NCBI GenBank assembly: GCA_947311845.1
Contig: CAMZMU010000040.1
Span: 59,579,901-59,643,900 of the forward strand
Direction of reading: 5' to 3'
Length of the DNA: 64,000 bases
Origin: Poa pratensis
Taxonomy: Eukaryota > Streptophyta > Magnoliopsida > Poales > Poaceae
The notes under the pieces were generated by a model. That model was given only the letters and a program-made list of their open reading frames with translations, ran no database searches and was not told where the DNA came from. Positions 33,043 to 44,438 of the stretch are shown one piece after another; position 1 is the first letter of the stretch, and every line of letters begins with the position of its first letter. Position numbers and translations under genes: made by a program.

Positions 33043-34206
33043 ATGATCCTGCTAGGTTGGAACTGTCGGGGTGCTGGCCGGCCCGGGACAGTTCAGGAAA
33101 TTGAACGGCTTGTTCGTGTGCATCGTCTGAAGTTACTGTTTCTCTCTGAAACTCGTCAGAATAAAATGTATGTTGAGGGGCTTAGATGGCGGTTAGGCCT
33201 GAAACATGTTGTTTCCTTTAAGGGAGAGGGGAAAGGTGGTGGGCTTGCTTTGTTTTGGGATGAGAGTGTTCATGTTGAACTCTTTAAGATTGGTGAGCAC
33301 TTTATCGATGTAACCATTCACAATTTGCCGGAAGGAAATAAATGGAGATGCACGTTTGTGTATGGAGAGCCCCGTGTTCATGAAAGATACAATATGTGGA
33401 ATCTTTTGCGCCGAATCAAACCTTTGCTCCAATAACCCTGGCTGATGTTTGGAGATTTCAACGAATGCATGTGGCAGGAGGAACACTTTTCAAATAGAAA
33501 ACGTGGGGAAAAATAGATGCTGGAGTTTAGGGAGGTTCTGTCCCACTGTAACCTTCATGACCTGGGATACAAGGGCAGGCCTTGGAGTTTTGATAACAAG
33601 CAAATTGGCAGAAATAATGTTAGAGTCCGCCTCGATAGGGCTGTGGCTAGCCCGGACTGGTCTGATTTGTTTCCTCACTGCCAGGTGACTCATCTTACTT
33701 CCTCTCGGTCTGATCATTGCCCTCTGTTAATTTCCCTGGACAACGCTACTGCTGTGAACAGATCTCACTCTATTCGCAGATATGAAGCTTTTTGGGAGCG
33801 TGAGCAATCGCTTGGAGAGGAGATCAAAACTGCTTGGGATTTGCATAAAAAACCAAGGGATCTCGGCGAGGTGGCTGCCAACCTCAGTGGTGTGATGTCC
33901 TCGCTCCACGCACGGAGTGGTAGAACTATTGGTTCAATTCATAAAGAAATAGAGAAGAAGAGGAAAGCTTTGGAGAGAGCCAATGCGAGGTTCGATCATA
34001 ATAGTAGAATTCTTGCCTCAAAAATCAGGGCAGAGCTAGACGAACTTCTGGAAAAGGAGGAAATTAAATGGCGGCAGAGATCGAGGGTTACTTGCCTGAA
34101 ATCAGGGGATAGGAACACTCGCTATTTTCACCGAAAGGCAAGTTGGAGACAAAAGAAGAATTGGATTGAGAAGCTGGAAAAACCCAAATGGTCAAGTAAT
34201 TACTGA
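33043..34206 (+). pseudogene. LINE D ORF2 endonuclease (APE type) and linker
   Basis: Starts at ATG with ILLGWNCRGAGRPGTVQEI. Recognised endonuclease residues: Asn in WNCRG, Glu in LFLSETRQN, Asp and Asn in MFGDFNECMW, the RVRLDRAV segment, and SDHCPLL with the catalytic His. The enzyme nicks the target to prime reverse transcription. Two in-frame stops, TAA at 33433-33435 and TAG at about 33514-33516, interrupt it, each one substitution from Gln. The linker to RT carries LKSGDRNTRYFHRKAS. A shift near 34175 precedes the RT. Confidence 0.88.
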
Positions 34207-35013
34207 TTTGACCGCAATGGAAGAGCTTGCTACTGATTTCTTTCAGGATCTGTATTCTGTAGACGAGTCAGTCCAGCCAACGTTGATAACTGAGCTGCTA
34301 CAACAGAAGGTTCATGGGGATGTAAATGAGAACCTTTGTGCAAAGTTTACTGACGAGAAGATTAGCTTTGCTCTTTTTCAAATAGGTCCTACTAAAGCTC
34401 CAGGACCGGATGGTTTCCCAGCTTGCTTCTTTCAGAGGAATTGGGGAAATCTAAAGGAAGATAGCATTGCCGCGGTTAAGAAGTTTTTTGAGTCTGGAGA
34501 GATGCCGAGTGGAGTAAATGACACATCTATTGTACTCATTCCAAAACTGAAAAACCCAGCGACTCTCAAAAACAATAGACCGATAAGCCTTTGCAATGTT
34601 ATCTACAAAGTTGTGTCAAAATGCCTGGTAAATAGAATGAGGCCTCTTCTGGAGGATATCATCTCGGAATCTCAGAGTGCTTTTATTCCGGGGCGCCTGA
34701 TCACTGACAATGCAATCATTGCATTCAAATGTATTCATGCCCTTCAAAAAGGATCAAAGAATGCTGGGAAATTATGTGCATACAAACTTGATCTGATGAA
34801 GGCTTATGATCGCGTAGACTGGAACTTTTTGGAAAATGCTATGCGAAAGTTTGGTTTCTGTGAAAAATGGATTGGGTGGATTATGGCGTGTGTTAAAACA
34901 GTCAAATTCTCTGTCCGGTTCAATGGAAAATTGCTACGCAGCTTTAAACCATCCAGAGGTTTGAGACAAGGCGATCCTTTATCACCATATTTGTTTCTTT
35001 TCGTTGCAGAAGG
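34166..35013 (+). pseudogene. LINE D reverse transcriptase, N-terminal two-thirds
   Basis: Shows IGPTKAPGPDGFPACFFQ, IVLIPKLKNP, RPISLCNVIYKVVSKCLVNRM, SQSAFIPGRLITDNAI, YKLDLMKAYDRVDW with the first catalytic Asp, and GLRQGDPLSPYLFLFVAEG. It is cut at 35014 by gypsy element 3, before the YADD box. The part with the box is not present after the element, so the enzyme is not functional. Confidence 0.9.
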
Positions 35014-35549
35014 TGTCGGGGGAATAATAAATGGGTTAACCCGCAGCTCACAAGACCAACGCGACTTATTCAAGCAAAGCGCGACTTATTCACAGTCGCA
35101 CCACTATTGGGCTTGCACAAATATGGGCCGACTCAAGATCATGAGGAAGGATCCAGAAGCTCGAAGATAACTTGACTTGGAAGACAAGACATATGATTAG
35201 TCGCCAAGTAGGACTCCGGCTTATCTTTCCTTAACGCACAAGTTTCCTTGTAACCCGGGGAGGCACCATCTTTATAAGGTGGACTCCCGGGACCTAAAAC
35301 TCCAAGCTCTCATACATCCAGAGATAGGCGACTCGATACCACGATCGCCAACCCTTGTAACACCATATTCATATCAATACCAATTTAGGATAGGCAGGAC
35401 GTAGGTCTTTACCTCACATTGAGGGCCGAACCTGGGTAAAAAACATTGTCTTCTCGTGCCCTGCGATCTTTAGCTCGGAGACGCTCGATCGCTTAATCCC
35501 CAACTCTACGAAGTCATCTCCATGACATCTGCGTGACAATCCCACGACA
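35014..35549 (+). repeat. Gypsy element 3 5' LTR
   Basis: 536 bp, TGTCGGGGGAATAATA to CCCACGACA, with a TTTATAAGG box near 35270. A GTTGGTGCCCACCGTGGGG primer site follows at 35550. Confidence 0.9.
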
Positions 35550-37639
35550 GTTGGTGCCCACCGTGGGGCCTGCGGTCAAAAGCGTCATGTTCCAAGCAGG
35601 ATCTGTGCCAGGGGCGGAGGATCGCGCCGGCGTTTCAAGCTAGGCGACTTCAACAATCTCGGCGACTTCATTGCCGCGCCGTTTCAAGCTCGGCGATATG
35701 AACATCTATATCAAGATCTACCTCAAGCTCGAGGAGAAAGCATGGAAAAATTCGACCGCGGGATTCGGGGCTCAATTTCCACAACGCCCCTCACGCACGG
35801 GTTGCAGGACAGCAGCAACGTCCGTGTTGCGGACCTCACCGACGGTGGCTCAAAACTCATCTCGACGATCCCTTCGGTGGAAAGATGCAAAATAGAGTTT
35901 CCTAGCAGCTGTCCAAAGCGCATCGGATTCCAACGGTTAGATCTCCGTGGCCGACTCAAACACTGAAGCCCTATCGAAAGCTGACGGAACTCCGCGCGAC
36001 TTTGGGAAATTAATTATCGAGGTCGACTCGGACATCAATTTGAAGATCCCTCTGATGAAAACCTGCGGAATACAATCCCGAAGCCCTCCAAGAAATTTGA
36101 GACAATTCCAATGGTTGGATCTCCGTCGGCGGCTCGCGCACTGCAGCAAGTTTTGTATTTAGGCAAAGTCGTGAATTCTCTGTTGACGACTTCAGCGACG
36201 CCCTCGTGGGCTGCGACTCAAAACCTGCCAACCCAAAGTAGGTCAACCAAAGAAGGAAGCAGCCCACCAGCCAGGTCAAATCCGGAGTCGTGTCCGACTA
36301 AAAGTGCTACTTCAATCCATGTAAGGAATACGTCCGCATGATCAGGAAAGGAATTAGATCAGAAGGAAGGAAAAACGAAGTGATATGGAGATTCGTCCTG
36401 TATGGACAACCCAAGCTGCTAGCTTATTATTGCATGGACATCAACGTGAAAGCCAGCCCTGGTATTATATCACCTCGATGACTCGCACATGGACCAAGGA
36501 AAGCCAATCAAAGGAAGCGATTACTAATTGGAACAAGTATATGTACAAGCATCGTGCGAGTCAAAGGGCTGGTCACGTCAAAAAACAAAAGAGAAAGAGA
36601 ATGCAAATTGAGTACTACAAGCTACTGCTCCATGGAAAGCTCACGAAAGAAGAGAAAAAAGGGTCATTGTATGAACGATCAGCTCGAGTTATCAACACGC
36701 GACTCCAAAAATCAGCTGTGACACTGCGACTCAAACAGTTGGATGGCTTGGACGCGGAAGTACGTCCGGCTTGACGAATTGGCTCCAGATTAGCCGATTC
36801 CGACGACGGTCCGCCGCTTACTCTACATCATAAAGTCGCCGTGGACAAATTTCGACCACACCACGGACAACGACTTCTGCTCCGCCGCACGACGATTTTG
36901 ACCTCACATCACGGTCAAACCGCATCGTCAACGCCAGGAGAATAAAAACAAGCTAAGTTGCTATCAAGCTCAAACTTTACAGCATTTTACTTTATCAGTT
37001 AATATTGAGTTTCACGCATATCTAGTTTATGCGGCTTATTACTCATATCTAGTTTATTATGCCTTTTTTATTAATGTCTTTGCGATTTAAATTATATCAT
37101 ATCGCAGACTTTAATTCATATCAGCTTTTGTAGATTTAATTACATCTACTTCTCATACATTCGTCAAATTAGAGTTCTTTATAACTCGCATTGCAAAGTC
37201 TAGCTATTTACAGCTTGCATTGAATATCAAGATCACCACTACATGTTCAAGCATTGATATTCGGCGATTCATTTGTCATTCTATGACTTATCATTATCAG
37301 TTTATGACTGATCGTTATATAATTTCATGATTTATCATCATATCATTTTATTAATCATCATCGACTTATTGTCATATCAATTTATGAGCCGCATAGCGAT
37401 TTACCCCCATATCATTTTATGAGTCGCAAACAGCTCATCATTACATCAGTTTATGAGTCATTAATGAATCATTATCTTATCAATATTTGAGTTGAAACAG
37501 GTGACTCGCTGTACCATATCTACAGCTAATCAGAGCTGGTTATCATCAAAGCTTATTAGAGCTCGTCACGGCTGTTGCTGCCGATAAAAGCAATAATCCT
37601 GGTTATTCTCGCCTTAAGTCAGAAGTATCTTTGCACTAT
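35550..37639 (+). other. Gypsy element 3 interior, non-coding with one unexplained ORF
   Basis: Begins with a VTFRAGS-like echo of the gag start (TTCCAAGCAGGATCTG) that decays at once. Three related stretches with GGTTAGATCTCCGT or GGTTGGATCTCCGT (near 35932 and 36112) suggest an internal duplication. One open frame, 36385-36774 (129 codons, Lys/Arg-rich, with KKQKRKRMQIEYYKLLLHGK), has no domain I recognise. The rest is AT-rich with repeated ATCATATC and TTTATGA words. Confidence 0.5.
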
Positions 37640-37760
37640 GCGGCCAAAGTACTGGGGTGCGGTGTCAATCGAGTGTGATCGCCTATCATGGCCGCCAACG
37701 ACCCTGAACACGCATTTTTTACCTGGGAAATACTGAGCCGCGCGAAGACCTACTTAACGG
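37640..37760 (+). repeat. Conserved post-pol block (copy in element 3)
   Basis: Related to 28012-28129 along its length. A second, partial copy follows at about 37790-37885, with the TATCATGGC segment duplicated. Confidence 0.75.
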
Positions 37761-37898
37761 TAATAGAGATAATTCAGAAGGACTAAAGTACCCGCGTGTG
37801 GCGTCAATCGAGTCTGATGCCTATCATGGCTGCCTATCATGGCCGTTCTCGACCCTGAACACACATTAGATTTGTGAAATACTGAGTCAAGTACCATA

Positions 37899-38068
37899 TG
37901 CTATCATGCATCGTACAATATGCTATCATGCATCTCACCAGTTGCTATCATGCAACCATCTGCTATCATGCAGATTAAAACATGCTATCATGCAGGTCAC
38001 AACTTGCTATCATGCAAAAGTATATATTATAATTTGCTATCATGCAGGGTACCGTATGCTATCATGCG
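37899..38068 (+). repeat. TGCTATCATGCA interspersed tandem array
   Basis: Eight copies of TGCTATCATGCA (last one ends GCG) separated by about 8-12 bp of variable spacer. The core CTATCATG also occurs in the conserved block just upstream, so the array may have grown from it. Confidence 0.85.
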
Positions 38069-39246
38069 GAGTACTAATATTTTATCATTATTATCAGCCA
38101 CCAAGGCTAACATATTATCATCAAGTTATTGCTTCCTCGGGGGCTTTGCCTTCTGAATTTTAGGAATTTATAACTCAGCCATATGAGTTTGAACTGGCAC
38201 GACCAGATTTTCTAATGATTGGGATGATAATCTCCTGATATCGGCTGTTGAAGCCACCATTATTTATTTAACTACAGCCACATCAAGTGGAATTTTTAAG
38301 GATGATTCCTTAATTTATATCTAGCATATTGACTGGGATTATCTTTTATCCTAGCATCTCAACTAATATTTCACAGTTTGGAATTTATATGCGGCTCTGC
38401 CCTACTCCAAGTATCATTATTTTCTTGCGGCAAAATATTTGCTCAATCTGTTGCAGGATCAAATTGCAACGATATGCCATCAAACAGGATAATGAAATCA
38501 TGCCTGCTTAATGCCTGGGGACTAGGACAATTAAATTTTTGTCCAAATTGTGATATTTTTAGTCCCGAGCAGCATGATCGTGCATACAACTCGGCCCTCG
38601 GGGGCTACACATCCACCAATATCCGGTGGTCTTTATTATATTCATATATCATGTTTATATGCATATCTCATTTTTTGCAGCACATGAGAATATATAAATC
38701 CATTTACGAGTCAAATTAGCGACTCGGAAATCATTAAATACAGGTTGTGGCTATATACCCTTGAGCCGCCATGCGCTCAGATGGCTTGTCATGATATCTT
38801 GACAAGTTATTATACTCTAATGATTGACCAGCTTATTTATGCTTATGGTCTTTTATGCTTCGATGTCTATGACTCAGCACCTTATACACATTTGGCTGAC
38901 ATATCTTGACACTCATAAGTTATTATTCTTATGATTTCAGCTCAGTCTTACATCCAGCAGGATAAGGTGGTTTTCACCAAAGGCTTCGCCGCCTCCACAT
39001 TAACTCAGAAGGTTCAACAAGATTTCGCCGGCCTCGAATGCCTGCGATACTATATCAACAAATATCAGCGGCTCATCGCTTTTACATTGGCGGCTCAATA
39101 AGCCGCTACGCTCGCGACTCATCATCAGCGAATCGCCAAGTGCAACATTGACAAGTCGGCAAGAACTACATACGCAAGCCCGCAAGATCATCATCAAGAC
39201 AATCTTCCGCCTGATTCTACGAATCACCCGGAAGCTTGGGGGCTAA
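38069..39246 (+). other. Gypsy element 3 3' interior
   Basis: AT-rich, only short frames and no domain. It ends with the purine tract AGCTTGGGGGCTAA directly before the right LTR. Confidence 0.5.
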
Positions 39247-39758
39247 TGTCGGAAGAATAATAAATGGGTTAACCCGCAGCTCACAAGACCAACGCGACTT
39301 ATTCAAGCAAAGCGCGACTTATTCACAGTCGCACCACTATTGGGCTTGCACAAATATGGGCCGACTCAAGATCATGAGGAAGGATCCAGAAGCTCGAAGA
39401 TAACTTGACTTGGAAGACAAGACATATGATTAGTCGCCAAGTAGGACTCCGGCTTATCTTTCCTTAACGCACAAGTTTCCTTGTAACCCGGGGAGGCACC
39501 GTCTTTATAAGGTGGACTCCCGGGACCTAAAACTCTAAGCTCTCATACATCCAGAGATAGGCGACTGGATACCACGATCGCCAACCCTTGTAACACCATA
39601 TTCATATCAATACCAATCTAGGATAGGCAGGACGTAGGTCTTTACCTCACATTGATGGGCCGAACCTGGGTAAAAAACATTGTCTTCTCGTGCCCTGCGA
39701 TCTTTAACTCGGAGACGCTCGATCGCTTAATCCCCAACTCTACGAAGTCATCTCCATG
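39247..39758 (+). repeat. Gypsy element 3 3' LTR, truncated
   Basis: 512 bp of the 536-bp LTR. It begins TGTCGGAAGAATAATA (GG to AA change) and ends at CATCTCCATG. The following CATCGGGAATTATTGG is LINE D. Confidence 0.88.
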
Positions 39759-40581
39759 CATCGGGAATTATTGGGACCTTCCCCCTGACCACATCCTCTC
39801 TGAGACCGGCAACAATTGGGTACTTGTTCTACTGAGCCAAATTAGCGAGGAAATGCGTGCTAGACTGTTGTTACTGTGGTGGAGAACATGGGATCTCCGG
39901 AATAACATCACCTTTGGAGATGGTAAGTGTACTATTGAACATTCAGCTGTCTTCCTGCAATCTTATCTGACGAACTTTCAGGATAAAAGAGAGATTTCTG
40001 AAGTGCTGGACCCAAAAGGCAAGTCCATTGTTTCCATGCCATTGGAGAAATGCATGTTGCAGAGGAAAGAAAAACCTTCTGCCTGGAGTAAACCTGATAG
40101 TAGTTGGGCTAAACTGAATGTTGATGCTAGCTACTCGTCGGAAAATCATACAGGTGCTTGGGGAGGTATTCTTCATGACAGTGGGGGAAATGTCTTGCTG
40201 ACTGCTTGGGGCTGCATCCCTTTCTGTAACGATGCAGAACAGGCTGAAGCTATAGCTGGCTTAGAGAGCTTGAAAGCTGTGATTCCAATTTTCTCAGGTC
40301 AACTAATTTTGGAGAGTGATTGTGCTGCGCTAGTGGCACAGATCAACTGTACTGAAGATAATAGATCTGCTATCTCTGGAATTGTCGCTGACATCGGTAG
40401 AATGTTGGAGGCTTTGGAAAAGGCTGAAGTGGTGAAAATCAACAGAACTGCAAATCAGGCGGCTCATTGCCTGGCTAGCTTGGGTAAATCCGTGTTGAGT
40501 AAGGAGGTGTTGATTGGTTCATGTCCTCCCTGCGTGGCTGGAGTGATCAATCATGACAGTAATCACACAAGTTTTTCTTAA
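39759..40581 (+). pseudogene. LINE D C-terminal RNase H domain
   Basis: A plant LINE-type RNase H (RVT_3 family): Asp in LNVDASYSS, Glu in EQAEAIAGLESL, Asp in LILESDCAALV, and the RTANQAAHCLASLG end. The stretch before it, MRARLLLLWWRTWDLRNNITF, is the region that normally follows zf-RVT. It degrades the RNA strand during reverse transcription. Stop TAA at 40579-40581, then the A-rich tail. Confidence 0.87.
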
Positions 40582-40612
40582 TTTATAAAACCCAAAATTC
40601 AAAAAAAATAAA

Positions 40613-41198
40613 AAAATAATATTATTTGAAGTACAAAAACAGAAATGCAAACTGAAAAAACACGATCACGCGGAGTGCAAAGTATGTTGAGATCTCGTAC
40701 AAATACGTTAAAATTGGAAGTACATGCATTTAGCTTTTGAAGGTTAAAAAAAGTTGTCAAAACCTATAAACATGAGATTTACTTTAAAATCTCGATTGCG
40801 AGGAGTTCAAAAGTGACAAGGAAACATAATTTAGACGAATGGTATTTAAAAAATATTTCGTTTTGAAATTTCGGTTTTAAAAAATAAAAGGGAAAACTGT
40901 AATCCCGCCTCATGTACCCCTTTCTCTCTCTTCGTTGACCCACTTTCATTATCGTAACGGACAATCACGTGACCAGACACGCGCGAGTGACTTTTGCAAA
41001 AGTTTCCTGATTTCGTTTGACAATTGCACAACCATGCGTAAGAACCGGTCAAAATTGGGCAGAGACAAGAATTTTTGGTGTACTGTTTCACATTCTATAT
41101 GGTGGGCCGTTAAGAACACAACACGGAACTGGGCCGCTCCAGGTTTACTCCAAGGCGCTCGTGGAATAAATTTCATGATGAAAAATAGTTTCGACTAG
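40613..41198. other. Intergenic DNA with a dispersed repeat
   Basis: No gene. GTACAAA-like words continue from the LINE D flank. Positions 41044-41180 resemble 826-960, including GGGCCGTTAAGAACA and ACGGAACTGGGCCGCTCC. Confidence 0.55.
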
Positions 41199-41200
41199 TA

Positions 41201-41361
41201 CTCCCTCTGTTCCTAAATATAAGATGTTTTAGCTTTTATTCACATTCACATGTAGCTAGATGTATGTGGACATGTTTTAATATGTATATACACTCATTTG
41301 GGTTTGCACCTAGCCAACATGTGAGCTAGCTAAAACATCTTACATTGTGGAACGGAGGGAG
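41201..41361. mobile_element. Stowaway MITE
   Basis: 161 bp with terminal inverted repeats CTCCCTCTGTTCCTAAATAT and its near complement ending GGAACGGAGGGAG, flanked by TA at 41199-41200 and 41362-41363. The ends and TA duplication are those of Tc1/mariner-derived Stowaway elements of grasses. The inner arms (AAGATGTTTTAGCT / AGCTAAAACATCTT) also pair. Confidence 0.92.
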
Positions 41362-41479
41362 TATATGGGCGTGTTTCGTTGCCCACGGGCTCCTGGAACG
41401 CCGTTTTCAGCCTGTTTTCGGCCTGTTTGGTTTCCTGACCCGTTCCGCGTGCCTGCACGAGAACGAACCTTAAAGCACT

Positions 41480-42113
41480 TTGGGCCAGGCCCGCGAGGAA
41501 CGCCCGATTCCACAGTTTCTGCAGAGCCACCCTCCCGCAAGGCAAAATGGGGAACGCAGGAGCCGAGCTCGCGCAGGCTGAGAGATGGCGCGCGACCGCG
41601 GGCGCAAGCGCGCGCACGCAAAAATGGTGGCGGGAGAAATTTCGCTCACCACCCATGTTTTGCCTCCCCTATTTCACCCCTCTCTTCTCACCGCCCAGCT
41701 CACGTCACCATTTCCCCCCATTTCGAGCTCTCCGTCAGAGACTAGATTCATCCACGACGACCAGGTAAGCGGCGCCTCCTTCCACTCCGGTCCACGGTGG
41801 TCGACGGCCGGTGGCGGAGGGCTTCTTCCTGCATCTCTCTGAGCAGAGAGCGGCCGTCCGCGCTACGATTCCGGTAAGCACAATCGAACCCTAGGCCTTG
41901 TACTTTAGATCTGAGCTTATGGAGTAGATCTTTAGGCCATGATGTAGTTTGAGCATGTTTGTAGACTAGATTTGATGTATGCATGTCGTATATTGCCCAT
42001 TTGCTTCAGTTCATGTTCGGTTGTCGATTTGGTACTTCTGAGCTTATGGAGTAGATCTTTAGGCCATGATGTAGTTTGATGATGTTTGTAGTCTAGATTT
42101 GATCTTTAGTGAT
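41480..42113 (+). promoter_or_regulatory. Harbinger 5' leader and first intron
   Basis: GC-rich leader with two possible splice donors, CCAG|GTAAGC near 41763 and TCCG|GTAAGC near 41871. A stretch of about 65 bp (CTGAGCTTATGGAGTAGATC...) occurs twice, at about 41912-41976 and 42038-42102. With the LARD-size LTR removed, the intron continues at 54591 and ends in a CCGTTGTAG acceptor near 54620. Confidence 0.45.
42109..42113. repeat. Target duplication of the 4.4-kb solo LTR (left copy)
   Basis: GTGAT here and at 54586-54590, right outside TGCGGTGACC and GGTATTACA ends. Confidence 0.85.
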
Positions 42114-43497
42114 TGCGGTGACCCAGCATACCACTTCATGTTGTAGTACGCAAGTCGTTGACATAACACTTACAGAACACCGTTCCGCAAATATTACATC
42201 CCTCATGGTGGTGCAGCAGAAACATTGCGGTCCAAATGTCATACAACCATTTATTACAAAACAAAGTCGTGCAGACGTGGAGATGATTCCAACATGTGGT
42301 CACCTCATACTTAGTGTTATACAACAACGAACAAGAAGCAAATTAGTGCATACACGGGAACTCAACAGCCTATTAGTAAGGTTCCAAGCTGCTCGATTCA
42401 ACTGTGCTTATATAACAGGTTATTAGTCCAAGCTAACCCTACTCGGACTCCTCCTCCTCGTTGTCGGCTCCGTAGCGGATGATGTAATCCACTCCTTCAA
42501 CTCCGCCTGAAAGGTCTGGCTCCTCGTAGTATATGCCTTCCTACCCTCCCATGGCGTTCAGTGATGCGTCGTCCAAGCCTTCACAGTCTAAGCAAGGGGT
42601 TCAAAAGGAAGGAATGAGTAACCAGCGTTACTCAACAAGTTCATTATGTACGGTGGCAAGTCTGATGCACTATCTACAGCCTTAGACTCTGAAGAGTCTC
42701 AAGCTAATGCAATGTTATTTGAAAACATTTCTTCAACAGGTTTCTTTTATTCTGAAAACTATGCCCGTCAACTATTCACAGGTGCTAGAACTTCATGGAG
42801 TTCCTTTCCTGCGGCGTTCACAGCTCCTTCCCGGAACAAGGAGTAACATGTCACAATTTTTTATACTCTGCAGAGGTGCGTTGCTTTACCGATAAGAGAT
42901 CAAGACCATGTTGCACAACCAGGCGTACTTTCCTGTCCACACTCTCTTTGGTGTGGGGCCCGAATGATGATCCAAGCCATTCACTGCGCTTCACTACCCC
43001 GCATGCCCACCCTTTTGTAGGTTTGTCCTCCCCTTTAACTTTTGGTAGACCGTTCCGGACCAAAGTCCTCCCCTATACCAAAAAGATAGACCGTTCCAGA
43101 CAACCCCTACAATCCATTATAGACACCAAAACCGTGGAAATTGAGGGATCCCACCCATGTGCATGTAGTCCAGCAAGACCTACAGCCTACGGAACTGGCT
43201 GTCCGTTGACATGCGAACGAAAGAAGATCACAGATGACTTTCCCGTCCCATTCCAAGTCTTATGGTTAACGCGTCATTTATGGCGCAAGAATACCGACGG
43301 CATTGGTTGTTAAGTCCTATGTAATACATTCCCGTGTAGATGGAACCTCCACCACAACATCAAACCATGGTTCCACTGCCAGCCAACAATAGGATATCCC
43401 CACTTGGGTAGATAACCAAATAGTCATATTATTATGAAAATAGAACTTTATGCTTTTTTTTTGGATACAGATGATAGAATACTAGGATTTTGCAAAT

Positions 43498-43502
43498 AGT
43501 TT
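43498..43502. repeat. Target duplication of gypsy element 4 (left copy)
   Basis: AGTTT here and at 51567-51571. Confidence 0.9.
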
Positions 43503-43984
43503 TGTCGTGGATTTGTCACGTCAGATGTCATGGATGACTTCGTAGGTGTGGGATTTGCGCGAGTCAATCGTCTCCGAGCTTGGGATCGCAGAACAAGGAC
43601 GAACACAGATTTACCCAGGTTCGGCCCCTCAATGTGAGGTAAAGACCTACTTCCTGCCTACCCTAGATTGGTATTGATATGATATATGTGGTGTTACAAT
43701 GGAGGCGATCCGATCTGGGAACTCGCCGTAAGAGCTAGGGTTTAGGGCTTGATAGCTTGACCCTCTAAGTCCTGCGAGTCCTCTTTATATACACAAGGCT
43801 CGCTAGGTTACAAGAGTTCTACACGAAGCCGATTGCAAGCTTGTCTTCCAAGGCAAGTTTTACCACCGACCTTCTGGAGCCTTCCTTTGGCAGGCCGCGA
43901 TCCTTGATCGGCCCATCTTTTACGTGGCCCAATGAAGCGCCGTTTTGGCCTTGAATAAGTCGCGGGTTAATTATTCCCCCGACA
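43503..43984 (-). repeat. Gypsy element 4 3' LTR
   Basis: 482 bp, TGTCG...CGACA. On the - strand it carries a TATATAAAGAGG box (complement near 43779-43791). The adjacent + strand TTAGCCCCAAG is the complement of the polypurine tract. Confidence 0.92.
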
Positions 43985-44438
43985 TTAGCCCCAAGTGTAG
44001 CCTGAACTTCATGGAATATCTTGATATGTTTTCTTGACTTTGAAAGGTTCCTTGGACGTTTAGGCTGCACTTTTTTCTTTCTTGCACTTCCTTGCTCTGC
44101 GACTCATGATCACGTTGGACTGGCTTTTACTCGCACTTTTGGGGCGGCCTTGAAAATGCATCTGACTTCGTGAGCTTCTTACTCTGTCAAGGTTTGCCTG
44201 ATAGCTTCAACACTTGATGATGACCAATCTTCAAATTTTTGATAACAATATGCTGTAGCCCCCAAGGATTGAGCTGATGTGATTTGACAATCATCTCAAT
44301 TCTTCTCAGGAGGTTTTGAAGATCGTCACCTGTAGCTTGATGTCATAGATAAGAAACAATTGTTAAGATATAAGCAATTGCAATTGGTGTTGCCGTACTA
44401 TAAGCAGTACATTGACCTCTAGTTAGGCCTTTCTGAAT

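Larger units (their letters stand above)
35014..39758 (+). mobile_element. Gypsy element 3: non-autonomous, right end deleted
   Basis: About 4.75 kb. LTR termini, primer site and LTR sequence relate it to elements 2 and 4, but the interior (35570-39228) has no gag or pol domain. The right LTR stops at CATCTCCATG, about 25-30 bp short of its expected CGACA end, and joins LINE D sequence far downstream of the insertion point. No target duplication remains. LTRs differ at about eight sites in 510 bp. Confidence 0.82.
22581..40612 (+). mobile_element. LINE D: near full-length RNase H-bearing LINE, split by two gypsy elements
   Basis: About 5.5 kb of its own sequence in three blocks (22581-24396, 32176-35013, about 39759-40612). 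It has ORF1 (DUF4283 plus zinc knuckle), then ORF2 with endonuclease, RT and a C-terminal plant-type RNase H, then an A-rich tail (AAAAAAAATAAAAAAATAAT). An 18-bp A-rich sequence at 22563-22580 matches 40629-40646 with one mismatch and may be the target duplication, although the left flank is full of similar motifs. The RT C-terminus and zf-RVT are missing because of a deletion at the 39758 junction. Confidence 0.8.

Noticed and set aside
33449..33688. A separate small gene between the endonuclease segments
   Set aside because: It is a shadow frame of the LINE D endonuclease, which continues in frame across two stop codons.
36385..36774. 129-codon frame in gypsy element 3 as a gag
   Set aside because: No capsid or zinc-knuckle motif; recorded only as an unexplained frame in the interior.
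41347..41842. Frames of 85-132 codons near 41.4-41.8 kb as a protein gene
   Set aside because: They occur in three frames and both strands in GC-rich DNA and begin inside the Harbinger end; a leader with introns fits better.
42431..42620. Acidic - strand segment (DNEEEESE before a stop) as the C-terminus of a Harbinger transposase
   Set aside because: It lies inside the 4.4-kb solo LTR, not in Harbinger sequence, and no catalytic domain lies upstream of it.
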